A stretch of DNA of 43,757 nt, taken from the NCBI RefSeq assembly GCF_030268885.1, contig NZ_BSSA01000045.1, positions 1 through 43,757 of the forward strand, in the 5' to 3' direction. Shown in pieces: positions 15,631 through 23,990 of this stretch (positions are counted from its first letter, which is position 1; every line of letters begins with the position of its first letter). The notes under the pieces are model-generated. The model was not told the DNA's origin and made no database searches. It saw nothing but the letters and a program-made list of their open reading frames with translations. The position numbers were made by a program, and so were the translations under genes. This DNA comes from Kitasatospora phosalacinea. Lineage in GTDB: Bacteria > Actinomycetota > Actinomycetes > Streptomycetales > Streptomycetaceae.

Positions 15631-16683
15631 TCAGCGGGTGGGCGGTGCGGCCGTGGAGCCGCGCGGGGTGAGTTGGGGGGCGAGGTCCTCGTAGCCGTCG
15701 ACGGGGCGGCCCGCGATCAGGTCGAGGAGGGTGCGGGCGGCGTGGGCGCCGTAGGCGTGGATGTCGCGGGTGAGGGCGGTGAGCGGCGGGCGGACCACCT
15801 GGACGAGGGGGGAGTCGTCCCAGGCGACCAGGGAGAGGTCCCGGGGGACGGAGAGGCCGAGTTCCTGGGCGACGGACAGGCCCGCGACGGCGGTGATGTC
15901 GTTGTCGTACAGGATCGCGGTGGGGCGGGCGGGGGAGAGCAGCAGGCGGCGGGTGGCGCGGGCGCCCTCCTCGCCGGTGTAGTCGGTGTGGACGGTCGGC
16001 AGCGCGTCCAGGCCGAGGTCGGCGCAGGCGGCGGTGAAGGCGTCGTCGCGGATGGCGGTGTGGACCAGGCCGGTGAGTCCGGCGACGCGGCCGACCCGGC
16101 GGTGGCCGAGGGCGGCGAGGTACTCCATGGTCTCGCGGACGGCGGCGGCGTCGTCGGACCAGACGGGCGTGAGCCCCCCGGAGCCGGAGGGGTGGCCGAT
16201 GACGACGGTGGGCAGGCCCATCTCCTCCAGGACGGGCACCCGGGCGTCGTCGCGGCGCAGGTCGACCAGGATCGCGCCGTCGATGTGGCGCTCGCCCCAC
16301 CAGCGGCGGTACGCCTCCAGGCCGCGTTCGTGGTCGGAGACGACCTGGAGGGCCAGCGAGTAGGAGGCGTCGGAGAGGACCTTCTCGATGCCGCCGATCA
16401 GCTCCATGAAGAAGGGTTCGGTGCCGAGCATCCGGGCGGGCCGGCAGAGCGCGAGGCCGACGGCGGCGGCCTTGGCGCCGCTGAGGGCGCGGGCGGCGCT
16501 GTTGCGGACGAAGCCGAGCTCCTCGGCGACGGCGGCGATCTTCGCGCGGGTGGCGTCCGAGACGCCGGGTTGACCGTTCAAGGCGTTGGAGACGGAGACC
16601 TTGGACACGCCCACGATCCTGGCGATGTCGGCGATGGTCGGCCGCTTCGCCGGCGGGCTCTGCTGCTGGGACACCTGCTCCAC
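15631..16683 (-). CDS. LacI-family transcriptional regulator (LacI D), likely mannanase repressor
   Basis: A LacI/GalR repressor of 350 residues with HTH PTIADIARIVGVSKVSVSNA and hinge region, then the effector domain with AILYDNDITAVAG and SLVAWDDS, shared with LacI A and C. The recognition helix (KVSVSNALN) differs from theirs. The gene is divergent from the GH5 mannanase; the 400-base gap between them holds two copies of a TTAACCGGTTAA-like operator. GTG 16683 has AAAGG just upstream; TAGCTT on the minus strand (16758-16763) could be its -10 box. The position makes it the best candidate to repress the mannanase and mannosidase; the effector is probably a mannooligosaccharide (inference). 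Confidence 0.9.
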   Translation of the reverse strand: MEQVSQQQSPPAKRPTIADIARIVGVSKVSVSNALNGQPGVSDATRAKIAAVAEELGFVRNSAARALSGAKAAAVGLALCRPARMLGTEPFFMELIGGIEKVLSDASYSLALQVVSDHERGLEAYRRWWGERHIDGAILVDLRRDDARVPVLEEMGLPTVVIGHPSGSGGLTPVWSDDAAAVRETMEYLAALGHRRVGRVAGLTGLVHTAIRDDAFTAACADLGLDALPTVHTDYTGEEGARATRRLLLSPARPTAILYDNDITAVAGLSVAQELGLSVPRDLSLVAWDDSPLVQVVRPPLTALTRDIHAYGAHAARTLLDLIAGRPVDGYEDLAPQLTPRGSTAAPPTR

Positions 16684-16818
16684 GGAACCTTTCAGGACTG
16701 CTCGTCGACCGCCCGTCGACCGCTCTGGTGCCGGACGCGGACCTGCTGTGCCCTCTCAAGCTACTACGCGCACCCCCGCCCGCTGTAGCCCGCCGCCCCC
16801 GCGGGGAGTGGGTCGGCA

Positions 16819-16830
16819 ACAAACGGTTAA
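16819..16830 (+). promoter_or_regulatory. Candidate LacI-type operator 1, upstream of the mannanase promoter
   Basis: ACAAACGGTTAA: the right half GTTAA is a perfect half-site of the TTAAC-CG-GTTAA consensus built from four sites in this locus, the left half is weak. It ends 7 bases before the TTGACA -35 box. Confidence 0.5.
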
Positions 16831-16837
16831 CCCCCTG

Positions 16838-16867
16838 TTGACAACGATGTCGAGCCGCCCGTACGGT
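16838..16867 (+). promoter_or_regulatory. Promoter of the mannanase gene
   Basis: A perfect -35 TTGACA (16838-16843) and a -10 TACGGT (16862-16867, TANNNT) separated by 18 bases: a housekeeping-sigma promoter. The expected transcript start is near 16874. It lies between operator sites 1 and 2, so a LacI protein bound at site 2 would block it directly. Confidence 0.7.
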
Positions 16868-16876
16868 CTTCACGCC

Positions 16877-16888
16877 TTAATCGGTTAA
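16877..16888 (+). promoter_or_regulatory. Candidate LacI-type operator 2, at the mannanase transcript start
   Basis: TTAATCGGTTAA is a 12-bp palindrome around a central CG with one mismatched pair, the typical form of LacI/GalR operators. It begins about 3 bases after the expected transcript start, an ideal place for repression. Confidence 0.65.
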
Positions 16889-17086
16889 TCGCCGATCGGG
16901 CAGGCCGCTGGACGCCTGCCCCGCGCAAGAGGAGCACTTCCCCGCAAGGCCCGGTGCGGGCGGCACGCCCCAACGAACGCCGCCGTCCGCACCGCCGACC
17001 CCGAGCCCCCGCGATTGGGACACCCGGCGGCCGGGGCACCTCCCACCCGCACCCCCACCCCCCCACCCGGGACGAAAGGCACTCGC
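16889..17086 (+). other. Long 5' leader of the mannanase mRNA
   Basis: About 200 untranslated bases follow the predicted transcript start. They contain a perfect 8-bp hairpin (GGGCAGGC 16898-16905 with GCCTGCCC 16914-16921), a GAGGAG-like motif near 16930 with no start codon in usable range, and a C-rich tract before the ribosome-binding site GAAAGG. No gene is evident. Confidence 0.45.
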
Positions 17087-18772
17087 GTGAACCCGAGACT
17101 CCAGCACCACCGCCCCCGCACCTCCGCCAAGCGCCTGGCGCCGATGGCCCTGCTGCTCGCCGCGTCCGTCGCCGCGGCGGGCCTGACCCTCGGCCGGGCC
17201 GACACCGCGCAGGCGGCCGGAGCGGACTCGTTCGCGACCCGCTGCGGCACGCACTTCTGCCTGGACGGCAAGGAGTACTACTTCGCGGGCACCAACACCT
17301 ACGACCTGTTCACGTACGGCGGCAGCTACGGCGACACCGAGACGCAGTTCATGGACAAGGCCCGGATCGACGCCCAGTTCGCCAACCTGCAGGCCGACAA
17401 GGTCGACGTGGTGCGGCTGTGGATGTTCAGCCACGAGAACTGGCACGGCTTCGAGAAGTCCAAGGGCGTCTACGACGAGCAGGAGTTCGCCCAGTTCGAC
17501 TACATCGTCCAGTCCGCCAAGGCGCACGGCATCCGGCTCGTCCCGGTCTTCGAGAACTACTGGGAGGCGTACGGCGGCATCGACACCCGCCTGCAGTGGG
17601 AGGGCCTCTCCGGCGGCCAGCCCGGCCGGGCCGCGTTCTTCGACAAGACCCGCTGCCCGGGCTGCTTCACCTCGTACAAGAACTACGTCTCGTACGCGCT
17701 GAACCGGGTCAACCACTACAGCGGCGTCAAGTACAAGGACGACCCGACCATCTTCGCCTGGGACCTGATGAACGAGCCCCGGTACCAGGACCAGAGCGCC
17801 GCCGAGAACGTCGACGGGACGACGCTGCGCGCCTGGGTGGACGAGATGGGCGCGTTCGTGAAGTCGATCGACTCCAAGCACCTGCTGGGCGTCGGGCTGG
17901 AGGGCCACGGCACGAACTACGGCTTCGGCGGGGACGAGGGCAACCCCTTCGTCCACGTGCAGCAGTCGCCGTACATCGACTACACCTCCGCGCACCCGTA
18001 CCCGACCGAGTCCTGGGCGAACCTGAGCCTCGACCGGACCAAGGCGCTGATCCGCTCGTGGATCACCGACTCGCACGACAAGGTCGGGAAGCCGTTCTTC
18101 ATGGGCGAGTTCAACGTCCACAACGTCGACCGCTCGGCCTGGTGGGGGCAGCTCTACCCCGACTTCGAGGCCGCGGGCGGCGACGGCAGCGCGTTCTGGT
18201 GGTACGCGGACCGCAGCGTGGACGGGAAGTTCGGGGTGATGGCCGGGGCGCCCGAACTGTCGGTGTTCCGGGCCCACTCGGACCGGATGCGCGCCAAGTC
18301 CGGTCTGACGAGCGGGACTTCGAGCCCGACGCCGACGGGCGGCACGAGCCCGAGCGCCTCCGCGAGCCCGTCCCCGTCCGCCAGTGCCAGTGCCAGCGCC
18401 AGTGCGAGTGCGAGTGCCAGCGCGAGTGCCAGTACCAGCGCGCCCGCCGGGAGTTGTGCGGTGCACTACGGGCTGTCGGACTGGGGCAGCACCTTCAACG
18501 GCGACGTGACGGTGAAGAACACCGGCAGCGCGCCGGTCAACGGCTGGCGGGTGGCGTTCGCGTTCCCCGGTGACCAGAAGGTCACCACCATGTGGAACGC
18601 GGTGCCGGTGCAGACCGGCAGGCAGGTGGTGGCGAGCAACCCGGCCTCGTACAACACGGTGATCGCGGCCGGGGGGAGCGTCAACTTCGGCTTCAGCGGC
18701 ACCTCCAGCGTGGGGACCAACGGCGTTCCGACCGCCTTCACGCTCAACGGCCAGTCCTGCAGCACGTACTGA
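17087..18772 (+). CDS. Secreted GH5 endo-beta-mannanase with CBM2
   Basis: 561 residues, exported. Signal peptide with basic start and hydrophobic core (LAPMALLLAASVAAAGLTLG), cleavage near AQAA (about residue 44). The GH5 barrel spans roughly 50-405; acid/base Glu lies in FAWDLMNEPRY (about 230) and nucleophile Glu in FFMGEFNVHN (about 341). The sequence around KVDVVRLWMFSHENWHGFE fits GH5_7 mannanases. A Ser/Ala/Pro linker (about 410-450) leads to a C-terminal family 2 carbohydrate-binding module, bounded by Cys (SCAVHYG and GQSCSTY) with DVTVKNTGSAPVNGWRVAF. GTG 17087 follows GAAAGG. It hydrolyses beta-1,4-mannan outside the cell; the CBM2 probably anchors it to cellulose or mannan. The GH5 subfamily is my judgement from motifs. 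Confidence 0.93.
   Translation: MNPRLQHHRPRTSAKRLAPMALLLAASVAAAGLTLGRADTAQAAGADSFATRCGTHFCLDGKEYYFAGTNTYDLFTYGGSYGDTETQFMDKARIDAQFANLQADKVDVVRLWMFSHENWHGFEKSKGVYDEQEFAQFDYIVQSAKAHGIRLVPVFENYWEAYGGIDTRLQWEGLSGGQPGRAAFFDKTRCPGCFTSYKNYVSYALNRVNHYSGVKYKDDPTIFAWDLMNEPRYQDQSAAENVDGTTLRAWVDEMGAFVKSIDSKHLLGVGLEGHGTNYGFGGDEGNPFVHVQQSPYIDYTSAHPYPTESWANLSLDRTKALIRSWITDSHDKVGKPFFMGEFNVHNVDRSAWWGQLYPDFEAAGGDGSAFWWYADRSVDGKFGVMAGAPELSVFRAHSDRMRAKSGLTSGTSSPTPTGGTSPSASASPSPSASASASASASASASASASTSAPAGSCAVHYGLSDWGSTFNGDVTVKNTGSAPVNGWRVAFAFPGDQKVTTMWNAVPVQTGRQVVASNPASYNTVIAAGGSVNFGFSGTSSVGTNGVPTAFTLNGQSCSTY
18350..18440 (+). repeat. Imperfect hexanucleotide repeats encoding the Ser-Ala linker
   Basis: Runs of GCCAGT/GCGAGT/GCCAGC-type units encode alternating Ala-Ser residues between the GH5 and CBM2 domains. 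Such DNA is prone to slippage in steps of six bases, which would change linker length without breaking the frame. Confidence 0.75.
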
Positions 18773-18793
18773 CGGAGCGTCAATTCACGCTGA

Positions 18794-18833
18794 CCGTGCG
18801 GTGGCCGTCGTCCGAACGGCGACCACCGCACGG
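18794..18833 (+). terminator. Hairpin between mannanase and binding-protein genes
   Basis: CCGTGCGGTGG (18794-18804) pairs perfectly with CCACCGCACGG (18823-18833); the 18-base interior can pair further. There is no T-run. It lies 21 bases after the mannanase stop and 42 before the binding-protein start, so it could terminate or partly attenuate transcription into that gene. Confidence 0.6.
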
Positions 18834-18837
18834 CCCG

Positions 18838-18868
<31 letters not shown>

Positions 18869-18875
18869 GGGAACG

Positions 18876-20192
18876 ATGCGCAGAGGATGGGCCGCCGTGG
18901 GTTCGGCGACCGCCCTGGCCCTGGTCCTGGGCGGGTGCACCGGAGGGGGCGGGCCCGCTCCGCTGAAGGGGGTGGTGGCGGAGGCCGACCGGTCGAAGGT
19001 GTCGGGGTCGATCACGGTGCTGACCAACCGGGTCGACCAGGTGAACAGCGGGCTGCTGAAGAAGTACGCGGCCGAGTTCAACAAGCTCTACCCGAAGGTG
19101 AAGGTGAGCTTCGAGGGCCTCGTCGACTACGAGGGCGAGGTGGGCAAGCGCCTGGCCGGGGGCGACTACGGTGACGTGCTGCTGATCCCGGACAGCCTCC
19201 CGGCGGGCCAGTTCCCCAGCTACTTCGCCCCGTTGGGCAACGCGAGCGAACTGTCGGACACCTTCGACTACATCGACTACGGCACCGTCGACGGGCGGGT
19301 GTACGGCATCGCGAACATCGGCATCGCCTCCGGGATGGTCTACAACAAGGCGGTGTGGGCGAAGGCGGGCGTCACCGAGTGGCCCGCCACGCCGGAGCAG
19401 TTCCTCGCCGACCTGCAGGCGATCAAGGAGAAGACCCAGGCGATCCCGTACTACACCAACTACCACGACGGTTGGCCGCTGCGGCAGTGGTCGGACGCGA
19501 TCGGCGTGCCCAGCTGCGACAACACCGCGCGCGACCGGCTGGCCGCCACCGCCGCGCCCTGGGCGCCGGGCGGCGACCTGTACGCGGTCGACGGCCTGCT
19601 GTACCGGATCGTGCACGGGAAGCTGGCCGAGGCCGATCCGCGGACCACCGACTGGGAGCAGTCCAAGAAACTGCTGGGCACCGGCCGGGTGGCCACCATG
19701 GAACTGGGCTCCTGGGCGGTCGCGCAGATGCGGGAGGCCGCGCGGGACGCGGGCGCGGACCCGGACGACATCGGGTTCATGCCGCTGCCGGTGCAGCACG
19801 ACGGGCACTTCTGCACCGTCGTGCAGCCGGACTACAAGTACGCGGTCAACGTGCACTCGCCGCACCGGGACGCGGCCGCGGCCTGGTTGGAGTGGTACGT
19901 CACGCGCTCCGGCAGCGCCGCCGCGGACGAGTCGATCTCCGCGGTGCGCGGGGCGAAGCTGCCCGCCTCGCTGCAGCCGCTGGACGACCGGGCGGTGCGG
20001 ATGATCCCGCAGACCCGGGAGCAGTTGGCGAAGGTCGACGCGATCGACAGGGCCGCGGGCATCGGGCTGGACGCGCCCGACTACCGGCGCAGGCTGGTCG
20101 ACCTGGCGACGGGCGCCGTCCCCGGCGACCTGGACTCCTATTTCGCGGACCTCAACCGGCGCTGGGGCCGGGCGCAGAAGGCCGCGGGCTGA
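18876..20192 (+). CDS. Sugar ABC transporter solute-binding lipoprotein
   Basis: 438 residues. The N-terminus is a lipoprotein signal with lipobox LVLGGC (Cys 21), so the protein is anchored outside the membrane. The mature part is a family 1-type carbohydrate-binding protein (SGSITVLTNRVDQVNSGLLK at the start, ASGMVYNKAVWAKAG in the middle, DYKYAVNVHSP later). Its C-terminus matches the partial protein at the window start. No permease follows, so it is an orphan that may share the permeases at 162-1996 and the MsiK ATPase. Placed between mannanase and beta-mannosidase, it probably binds mannooligosaccharides (inference). ATG 18876 follows GAGGGGA. It could be read from the mannanase promoter through the hairpin at 18794-18833. 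Confidence 0.92.
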   Translation: MRRGWAAVGSATALALVLGGCTGGGGPAPLKGVVAEADRSKVSGSITVLTNRVDQVNSGLLKKYAAEFNKLYPKVKVSFEGLVDYEGEVGKRLAGGDYGDVLLIPDSLPAGQFPSYFAPLGNASELSDTFDYIDYGTVDGRVYGIANIGIASGMVYNKAVWAKAGVTEWPATPEQFLADLQAIKEKTQAIPYYTNYHDGWPLRQWSDAIGVPSCDNTARDRLAATAAPWAPGGDLYAVDGLLYRIVHGKLAEADPRTTDWEQSKKLLGTGRVATMELGSWAVAQMREAARDAGADPDDIGFMPLPVQHDGHFCTVVQPDYKYAVNVHSPHRDAAAAWLEWYVTRSGSAAADESISAVRGAKLPASLQPLDDRAVRMIPQTREQLAKVDAIDRAAGIGLDAPDYRRRLVDLATGAVPGDLDSYFADLNRRWGRAQKAAG

Positions 20193-20219
20193 GTGCGTCC
20201 CGCAGGCCGACCCGCCTGG

Positions 20220-20231
20220 TGAACCGGTAAA
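20220..20231 (+). promoter_or_regulatory. Candidate LacI-type operator 4, after the binding-protein gene
   Basis: TGAACCGGTAAA matches TTAAC-CG-GTTAA at most positions around the central CG. It lies 28 bases after the binding-protein stop and 124 bases upstream of operator 3, a distance compatible with looping. Confidence 0.45.
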
Positions 20232-20232
20232 C

Positions 20233-20274
20233 CTGCTGCCCTGTCCAGCCCGTCCGTGGCTGGTGGGGCAGCAG
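20233..20274 (+). terminator. Two-tier hairpin terminator after the binding-protein gene
   Basis: Outer stem CTGCTGCCC (20233-20241) with GGGCAGCAG (20266-20274), inner stem CCAGCC (20245-20250) with GGCTGG (20258-20263), 7-base loop. No T-run. It separates the binding-protein transcript from the mannosidase promoter. Confidence 0.65.
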
Positions 20275-20343
20275 TGGCGTTTCCGGGCTTTCCGGCAGTT
20301 CGCAGCGGAGTTGACGGGCACTGAAACCCATCAAGGCATTCAC

Positions 20344-20355
20344 ATAACCGGTTTA
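20344..20355 (+). promoter_or_regulatory. Candidate LacI-type operator 3, upstream of the mannosidase promoter
   Basis: ATAACCGGTTTA contains the perfect core AACCGGTT and differs little from TTAACCGGTTAA. It abuts the -35 box of the beta-mannosidase promoter, in an otherwise GC-rich region. Confidence 0.6.
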
Positions 20356-20384
20356 TAGACAGGTGCGCTCCGGCGGGTTACGGT
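20356..20384 (+). promoter_or_regulatory. Promoter of the beta-mannosidase gene
   Basis: TAGACA (20356-20361, one mismatch to TTGACA) and TACGGT (20379-20384) are separated by 17 bases. The -10 is the same hexamer as at the mannanase promoter. The expected start is near 20391, giving a leader of about 50 bases. Confidence 0.6.
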
Positions 20385-20442
20385 TCTGCTCGCGCCGCAA
20401 ACCCGACCACCGGTCCGGCCGAACGACCAAGGAGCCGCACGC

Positions 20443-22920
20443 ATGAAGGACACCACCCCGCTCGACCAGGGCTGGAGCCTGCACCACGAAGGGAACCGGC
20501 TGCCCGCCACCGTCCCGGGCTGCGTCCACACCGACCTGCTGGACGCCGGGCTGATCCCCGACCCGTTCCTGGACGCCAACGAGCTGGAGGTGGCCTGGGT
20601 CGGCCGCCGCGACTGGACCTACACGCTGGAACTGCCCGCCCACGGCAGCCGCCACGAGCGCACCGACCTGGTCTTCGACGGCCTCGACACCGCCGCCACC
20701 GTCACCCTCGGCGGCACCGGGCTCGGCTCCACCCGCAACATGCACCGCCGCTACCGCTTCGACGCCACCGGCCTGGACGGCGAGCTGCGGGTCGTCTTCA
20801 CCAGCGCCTACACCGAGGCCGAACGCGTCCGCGCCCTGGTCGGCGACCGGCCCAACGTGTACCCCGAACCGTTCCAGTACATCCGCAAGATGGCCAGCAG
20901 CTTCGGCTGGGACTGGGGCCCGACCCTGCCCAGCGCGGGCATCTGGAAGCCCGCCCGGCTGGAGCACTGGTCCACCGCCCGGATCGCCGAGGTCCGCCCG
21001 CTGGTCACCGTCGACGGCAGCACCGGCCGGGTCGAGCTCCACGTGACCCTGGAGCGCACCGCCACCGGCACCGGCCGCCCGCTCACCCTGCGCGCCTCGG
21101 TGGCCGGGGCCCGCGCCGAGACCGTCACCGACGGCGACAGCGCCGTCCTCACCCTGGAGGCCGCCGACGTCGCCCGCTGGTGGCCCCGCGGCTACGGCGA
21201 GCAGCCCCGCTACGACCTCGACCTCGTACTGGCCGACGGCGACGACCCGCTCGACACCTGGCAGCGCCGGATCGGCTTCCGCACCGTCGAACTGCGCCGC
21301 ACCCCCGACGCCACCGGCACCCCCTTCACCCTGGTCGTCAACGGCGAACCGCTGTTCGTCCGCGGCGCCAACTGGATCCCCGACGACACCCTCGTCACCC
21401 GCGTCACCCCCGCCCGCTACCGCCACCGCCTCCAGCAGGCCGCCGACGCCAACATCGACCTGATCCGGGTCTGGGGCGGCGGCATCTACGAGCAGGAGGC
21501 CTTCTACGACGCCTGCGACGAACTCGGCCTGCTGGTCTGGCAGGACTTCCTGTTCGCCTGCTCCGCCTACCCCGAGGAGCAGCCGCTGCGCGGCGAGATC
21601 GAGGCCGAGGCCCGCGACAACGTGGTGCGCCTGATGCCGCACCCCTCGCTGGTGCTGTGGAACGGCAACAACGAGAACCTCTGGGGCTTCCGCGACTGGG
21701 GCTGGGAGGAGGAGCTGCGGGCCGGTGCCGAAGGGGCCGACTCCTGGGGCGAGGGCTACTACCTCGGCGTGCTGCCCCGGATCGTCGCCGAACTCGACCC
21801 CACCCGCCCGTACGCGGCCGGCAGCCCCTGGTCCGGCAGCTGGGACCACCACCCCAACGACGTCGACCACGGCACCCACCACTCCTGGGAGGTCTGGAAC
21901 CGCCAGGACTTCGCCGAGTACCGCGCCAGCGTCCCCCGCTTCGTCGCCGAGTTCGGCTGGCAGGCCCCGCCCGCGTACGCCACCCTGCGCCGCGCCCTGC
22001 CGACCGAGGAGCTCGCCGCCGACTCGCCCGGCATGCTGCACCACCAGAAGGCCGAGGACGGCAACGGCAAGCTGAACCGCGGCGTCGAGCGGCACTTCGA
22101 ACTGCCCACCGGCCCCGGCGCGTTCGACCGCTGGCACTACCTCACCCAGCTCGTCCAGGCCCGCGCGATCGCCACCGGCATCGAGCACTGGCGCTCGCAC
22201 TGGCCGCACTGCGCCGGCACCGTCGTCTGGCAGATCAACGACTGCTGGCCGGTCTCCTCCTGGGCCGCCGTCGACGGCGACGGACGGCTCAAGCCGCTCC
22301 ACCACGAACTGCGCCGCCTGTACGCCGACCGGCTGCTCACCCTGCAGCCCGCCGACCGCGACGGCGCCCCGCGGATCGCCCTGGTCAACCAGTCCGCCGC
22401 GGCCTGGACCACCACGCTGCGCCTGCGCCGCCTGGACGCCGACGGCCACGTGCTCGCCGAGACCACCGCCGACCTCACCGCCGACCCCCGGAGCGTGCAC
22501 CGGCTCCCCGTCCCCGACGGGCTGCTGCCCGCCGACGGCTCCGACAAGGAGTACCTGGTCGCGGACGCGGACGGCCTGCGCGCCGTGCACTTCCCCGTCC
22601 CCGACAAGGTCTTCGCGTACCCGGAGCCGGAGTTCGACCTGGCCGTCGCGGAGGCCGGGGACGGCGCCCTCGACGTGGTCGTCACCGCCCGCACCCTGGT
22701 CCGCGACCTGCTGCTGCAGGCCGACCGGATCGACCCGGCCGCCGCCGCCGACCGCGGCCTGACCACCCTGCTGCCCGGCGAGCGCACCACCGTCCGGGTG
22801 CACGGCCTCACCGGCACGCCGACCGCCGAGCAGATCCGGGCGGCCGTCTTCTGCGTCGAACCCGCCGGAACGGCCGAACCCGCCGAATCCGCCGGAACGG
22901 CTGGAACGGCCGGGCGGTAG
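20443..22920 (+). CDS. Beta-mannosidase, glycoside hydrolase family 2
   Basis: 825 residues, no signal peptide, so cytoplasmic. The N-terminal sugar-binding domain begins LDQGWSLHHEG and contains FGWDWGPTLPSAGIWK, a hallmark of GH2 mannosidases. The TIM-barrel acid/base is E411 in LWNGNNENLWG and the nucleophile E503 in RFVAEFGWQAPP; INDCWPVSSWAAVD follows. It releases mannose from the non-reducing end of imported mannooligosaccharides. It has its own promoter with an adjacent LacI-type operator, so it is probably co-regulated with the mannanase. The last 20 residues (EPAGTAEPAESAGTAGTAGR) are a low-complexity tail encoded by repeats. ATG 20443 follows an AAGGAG ribosome-binding site. Confidence 0.95.
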   Translation: MKDTTPLDQGWSLHHEGNRLPATVPGCVHTDLLDAGLIPDPFLDANELEVAWVGRRDWTYTLELPAHGSRHERTDLVFDGLDTAATVTLGGTGLGSTRNMHRRYRFDATGLDGELRVVFTSAYTEAERVRALVGDRPNVYPEPFQYIRKMASSFGWDWGPTLPSAGIWKPARLEHWSTARIAEVRPLVTVDGSTGRVELHVTLERTATGTGRPLTLRASVAGARAETVTDGDSAVLTLEAADVARWWPRGYGEQPRYDLDLVLADGDDPLDTWQRRIGFRTVELRRTPDATGTPFTLVVNGEPLFVRGANWIPDDTLVTRVTPARYRHRLQQAADANIDLIRVWGGGIYEQEAFYDACDELGLLVWQDFLFACSAYPEEQPLRGEIEAEARDNVVRLMPHPSLVLWNGNNENLWGFRDWGWEEELRAGAEGADSWGEGYYLGVLPRIVAELDPTRPYAAGSPWSGSWDHHPNDVDHGTHHSWEVWNRQDFAEYRASVPRFVAEFGWQAPPAYATLRRALPTEELAADSPGMLHHQKAEDGNGKLNRGVERHFELPTGPGAFDRWHYLTQLVQARAIATGIEHWRSHWPHCAGTVVWQINDCWPVSSWAAVDGDGRLKPLHHELRRLYADRLLTLQPADRDGAPRIALVNQSAAAWTTTLRLRRLDADGHVLAETTADLTADPRSVHRLPVPDGLLPADGSDKEYLVADADGLRAVHFPVPDKVFAYPEPEFDLAVAEAGDGALDVVVTARTLVRDLLLQADRIDPAAAADRGLTTLLPGERTTVRVHGLTGTPTAEQIRAAVFCVEPAGTAEPAESAGTAGTAGR

Positions 22921-22939
22921 CGCGGCGTCGGTATCCGCG

Positions 22940-22976
22940 GCTCCTGGTCGGCGCCCTCGCCCCGGCGACCAGGAGC
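22940..22976 (+). terminator. Terminator of the beta-mannosidase gene
   Basis: GCTCCTGGTCG (22940-22950) and CGACCAGGAGC (22966-22976) form a perfect 11-bp stem with a 15-base GC-rich loop, 20 bases after the stop. No T-run, as is common in this group. Confidence 0.7.
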
Positions 22977-23048
22977 GGTCCCACCAGGGCCTGACCGGGT
23001 TCCGGAAATCCGACGGCCCCCGCCGGGCGGTGCGGCAGGATGCGCGGC

Positions 23049-23984
23049 ATGACCATCCCCACCGCCACCGCCCGGCAGGCCGCCCGCGACGCACTGGAGG
23101 GCCTGGCCCTCGGGGACGCCTTCGGGGAGCGCTGGTTCGGACTGTTCCGGACGCCCGCCGAGGCGTTCGAGCAGATCCGGGCCCGGCGCACCCCCGCGGA
23201 GGCGCCCTGGCACTGGACGGACGACACCGCGATGGCGCTGTGCGTGTACCGGGCGCTGCTCGACCAGGACGGCGTCAACCGCACCCGGCTCGCCGCGATG
23301 TTCGGTGCCACCTTCCTGGCCGACCCGGGCCGCGGCTACGGCCACGGCATGAAGCGGCTGCTGCCCGTCCTCGCCGAGCAGCCGCAGCGCTGGGAGACCG
23401 GGGCGGCGGCGCTGTTCGACGGGCAGGGCAGCCTCGGCAACGGCGCCGCGATGCGGGTCGCCCCGCTCGGCGCCTGGTTCGCCGCGGACCTCGACGAGAC
23501 CGCCGAACAGGCCGCCCACTCCGCCGAGGTCACCCACGCCCACCCCGAGGGCATCGCCGGGGCGGTCGCCGTCGCCCTGGCCGCCGCGCTCGCCGCCCTC
23601 GGCCGGACGGAGGGCGGCGCCCCGGCCGGGGCGGAACTGCTGCACGAGGTCGCCGCCCGCACCCCGGACGGGGCGGTTCGCGAAGGCGTCCGGGCCGCCG
23701 CCGAACTGTCCCCCGGCACGGAGCCGTGGCGGGCCGCCGACCTGCTCGGCAACGGGCAGCGGGTCCGCGCCGGTGACACCGTGCCGTTCGCGCTCTGGTC
23801 CGCCGCCCACCACCTCGACAGCCTCACCGACGCGCTGTGGACCACCGCCGAGGGCCTCGGCGACGTCGACACCACCTGCGCGATCACCGGCGGCGTGGTC
23901 GCCGCCCGCACCGGCCTGTCCGGCGTCCCGGCCGCCTGGCGCGAGCGCCGCGAGGAGCTGCCGCGGTGGGTGGCGCAGGAGTAG
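23049..23984 (+). CDS. ADP-ribosylglycohydrolase (DraG/ARH-like)
   Basis: 311 residues. The metal-binding signatures of ADP-ribosylglycohydrolases are present: GLALGDAFGE, WHWTDDTAMAL (dinuclear-site Thr-Asp-Asp), GNGAAMRVAPLG, and the C-terminal DVDTTCAITGGVVAARTG. Such enzymes remove ADP-ribose from proteins or nucleic acid, or cleave related compounds; the substrate here is unknown. No ADP-ribosyltransferase is seen nearby. ATG 23049 is preferred over ATG 23040: CAGGAT ends 7 bases before it, as in leaderless genes. It converges with the aldo/keto reductase, whose stop is 6 bases away. Confidence 0.9.
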   Translation: MTIPTATARQAARDALEGLALGDAFGERWFGLFRTPAEAFEQIRARRTPAEAPWHWTDDTAMALCVYRALLDQDGVNRTRLAAMFGATFLADPGRGYGHGMKRLLPVLAEQPQRWETGAAALFDGQGSLGNGAAMRVAPLGAWFAADLDETAEQAAHSAEVTHAHPEGIAGAVAVALAAALAALGRTEGGAPAGAELLHEVAARTPDGAVREGVRAAAELSPGTEPWRAADLLGNGQRVRAGDTVPFALWSAAHHLDSLTDALWTTAEGLGDVDTTCAITGGVVAARTGLSGVPAAWRERREELPRWVAQE

Positions 23985-23990
23985 CCGCCG

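Noticed and set aside
16707..16730. Two copies of CGTCGACCGC upstream of LacI D
   Set aside because: The short GC-rich duplication has no symmetry beyond GTCGAC and is common by chance in this composition.
16954..18573. Long plus-strand frame overlapping the mannanase gene, with a Gln/Cys-rich repeat
   Set aside because: The repeat is the Ala-Ser linker read out of frame; the mannanase frame has signal peptide, GH5 and CBM2 domains.
20353..23094. Very long open frame on the minus strand opposite the beta-mannosidase
   Set aside because: It is the usual antisense shadow of a high-GC gene; the plus-strand frame has GH2 motifs and a promoter, the minus frame encodes only Gly/Val/Ala/Gln-rich noise.
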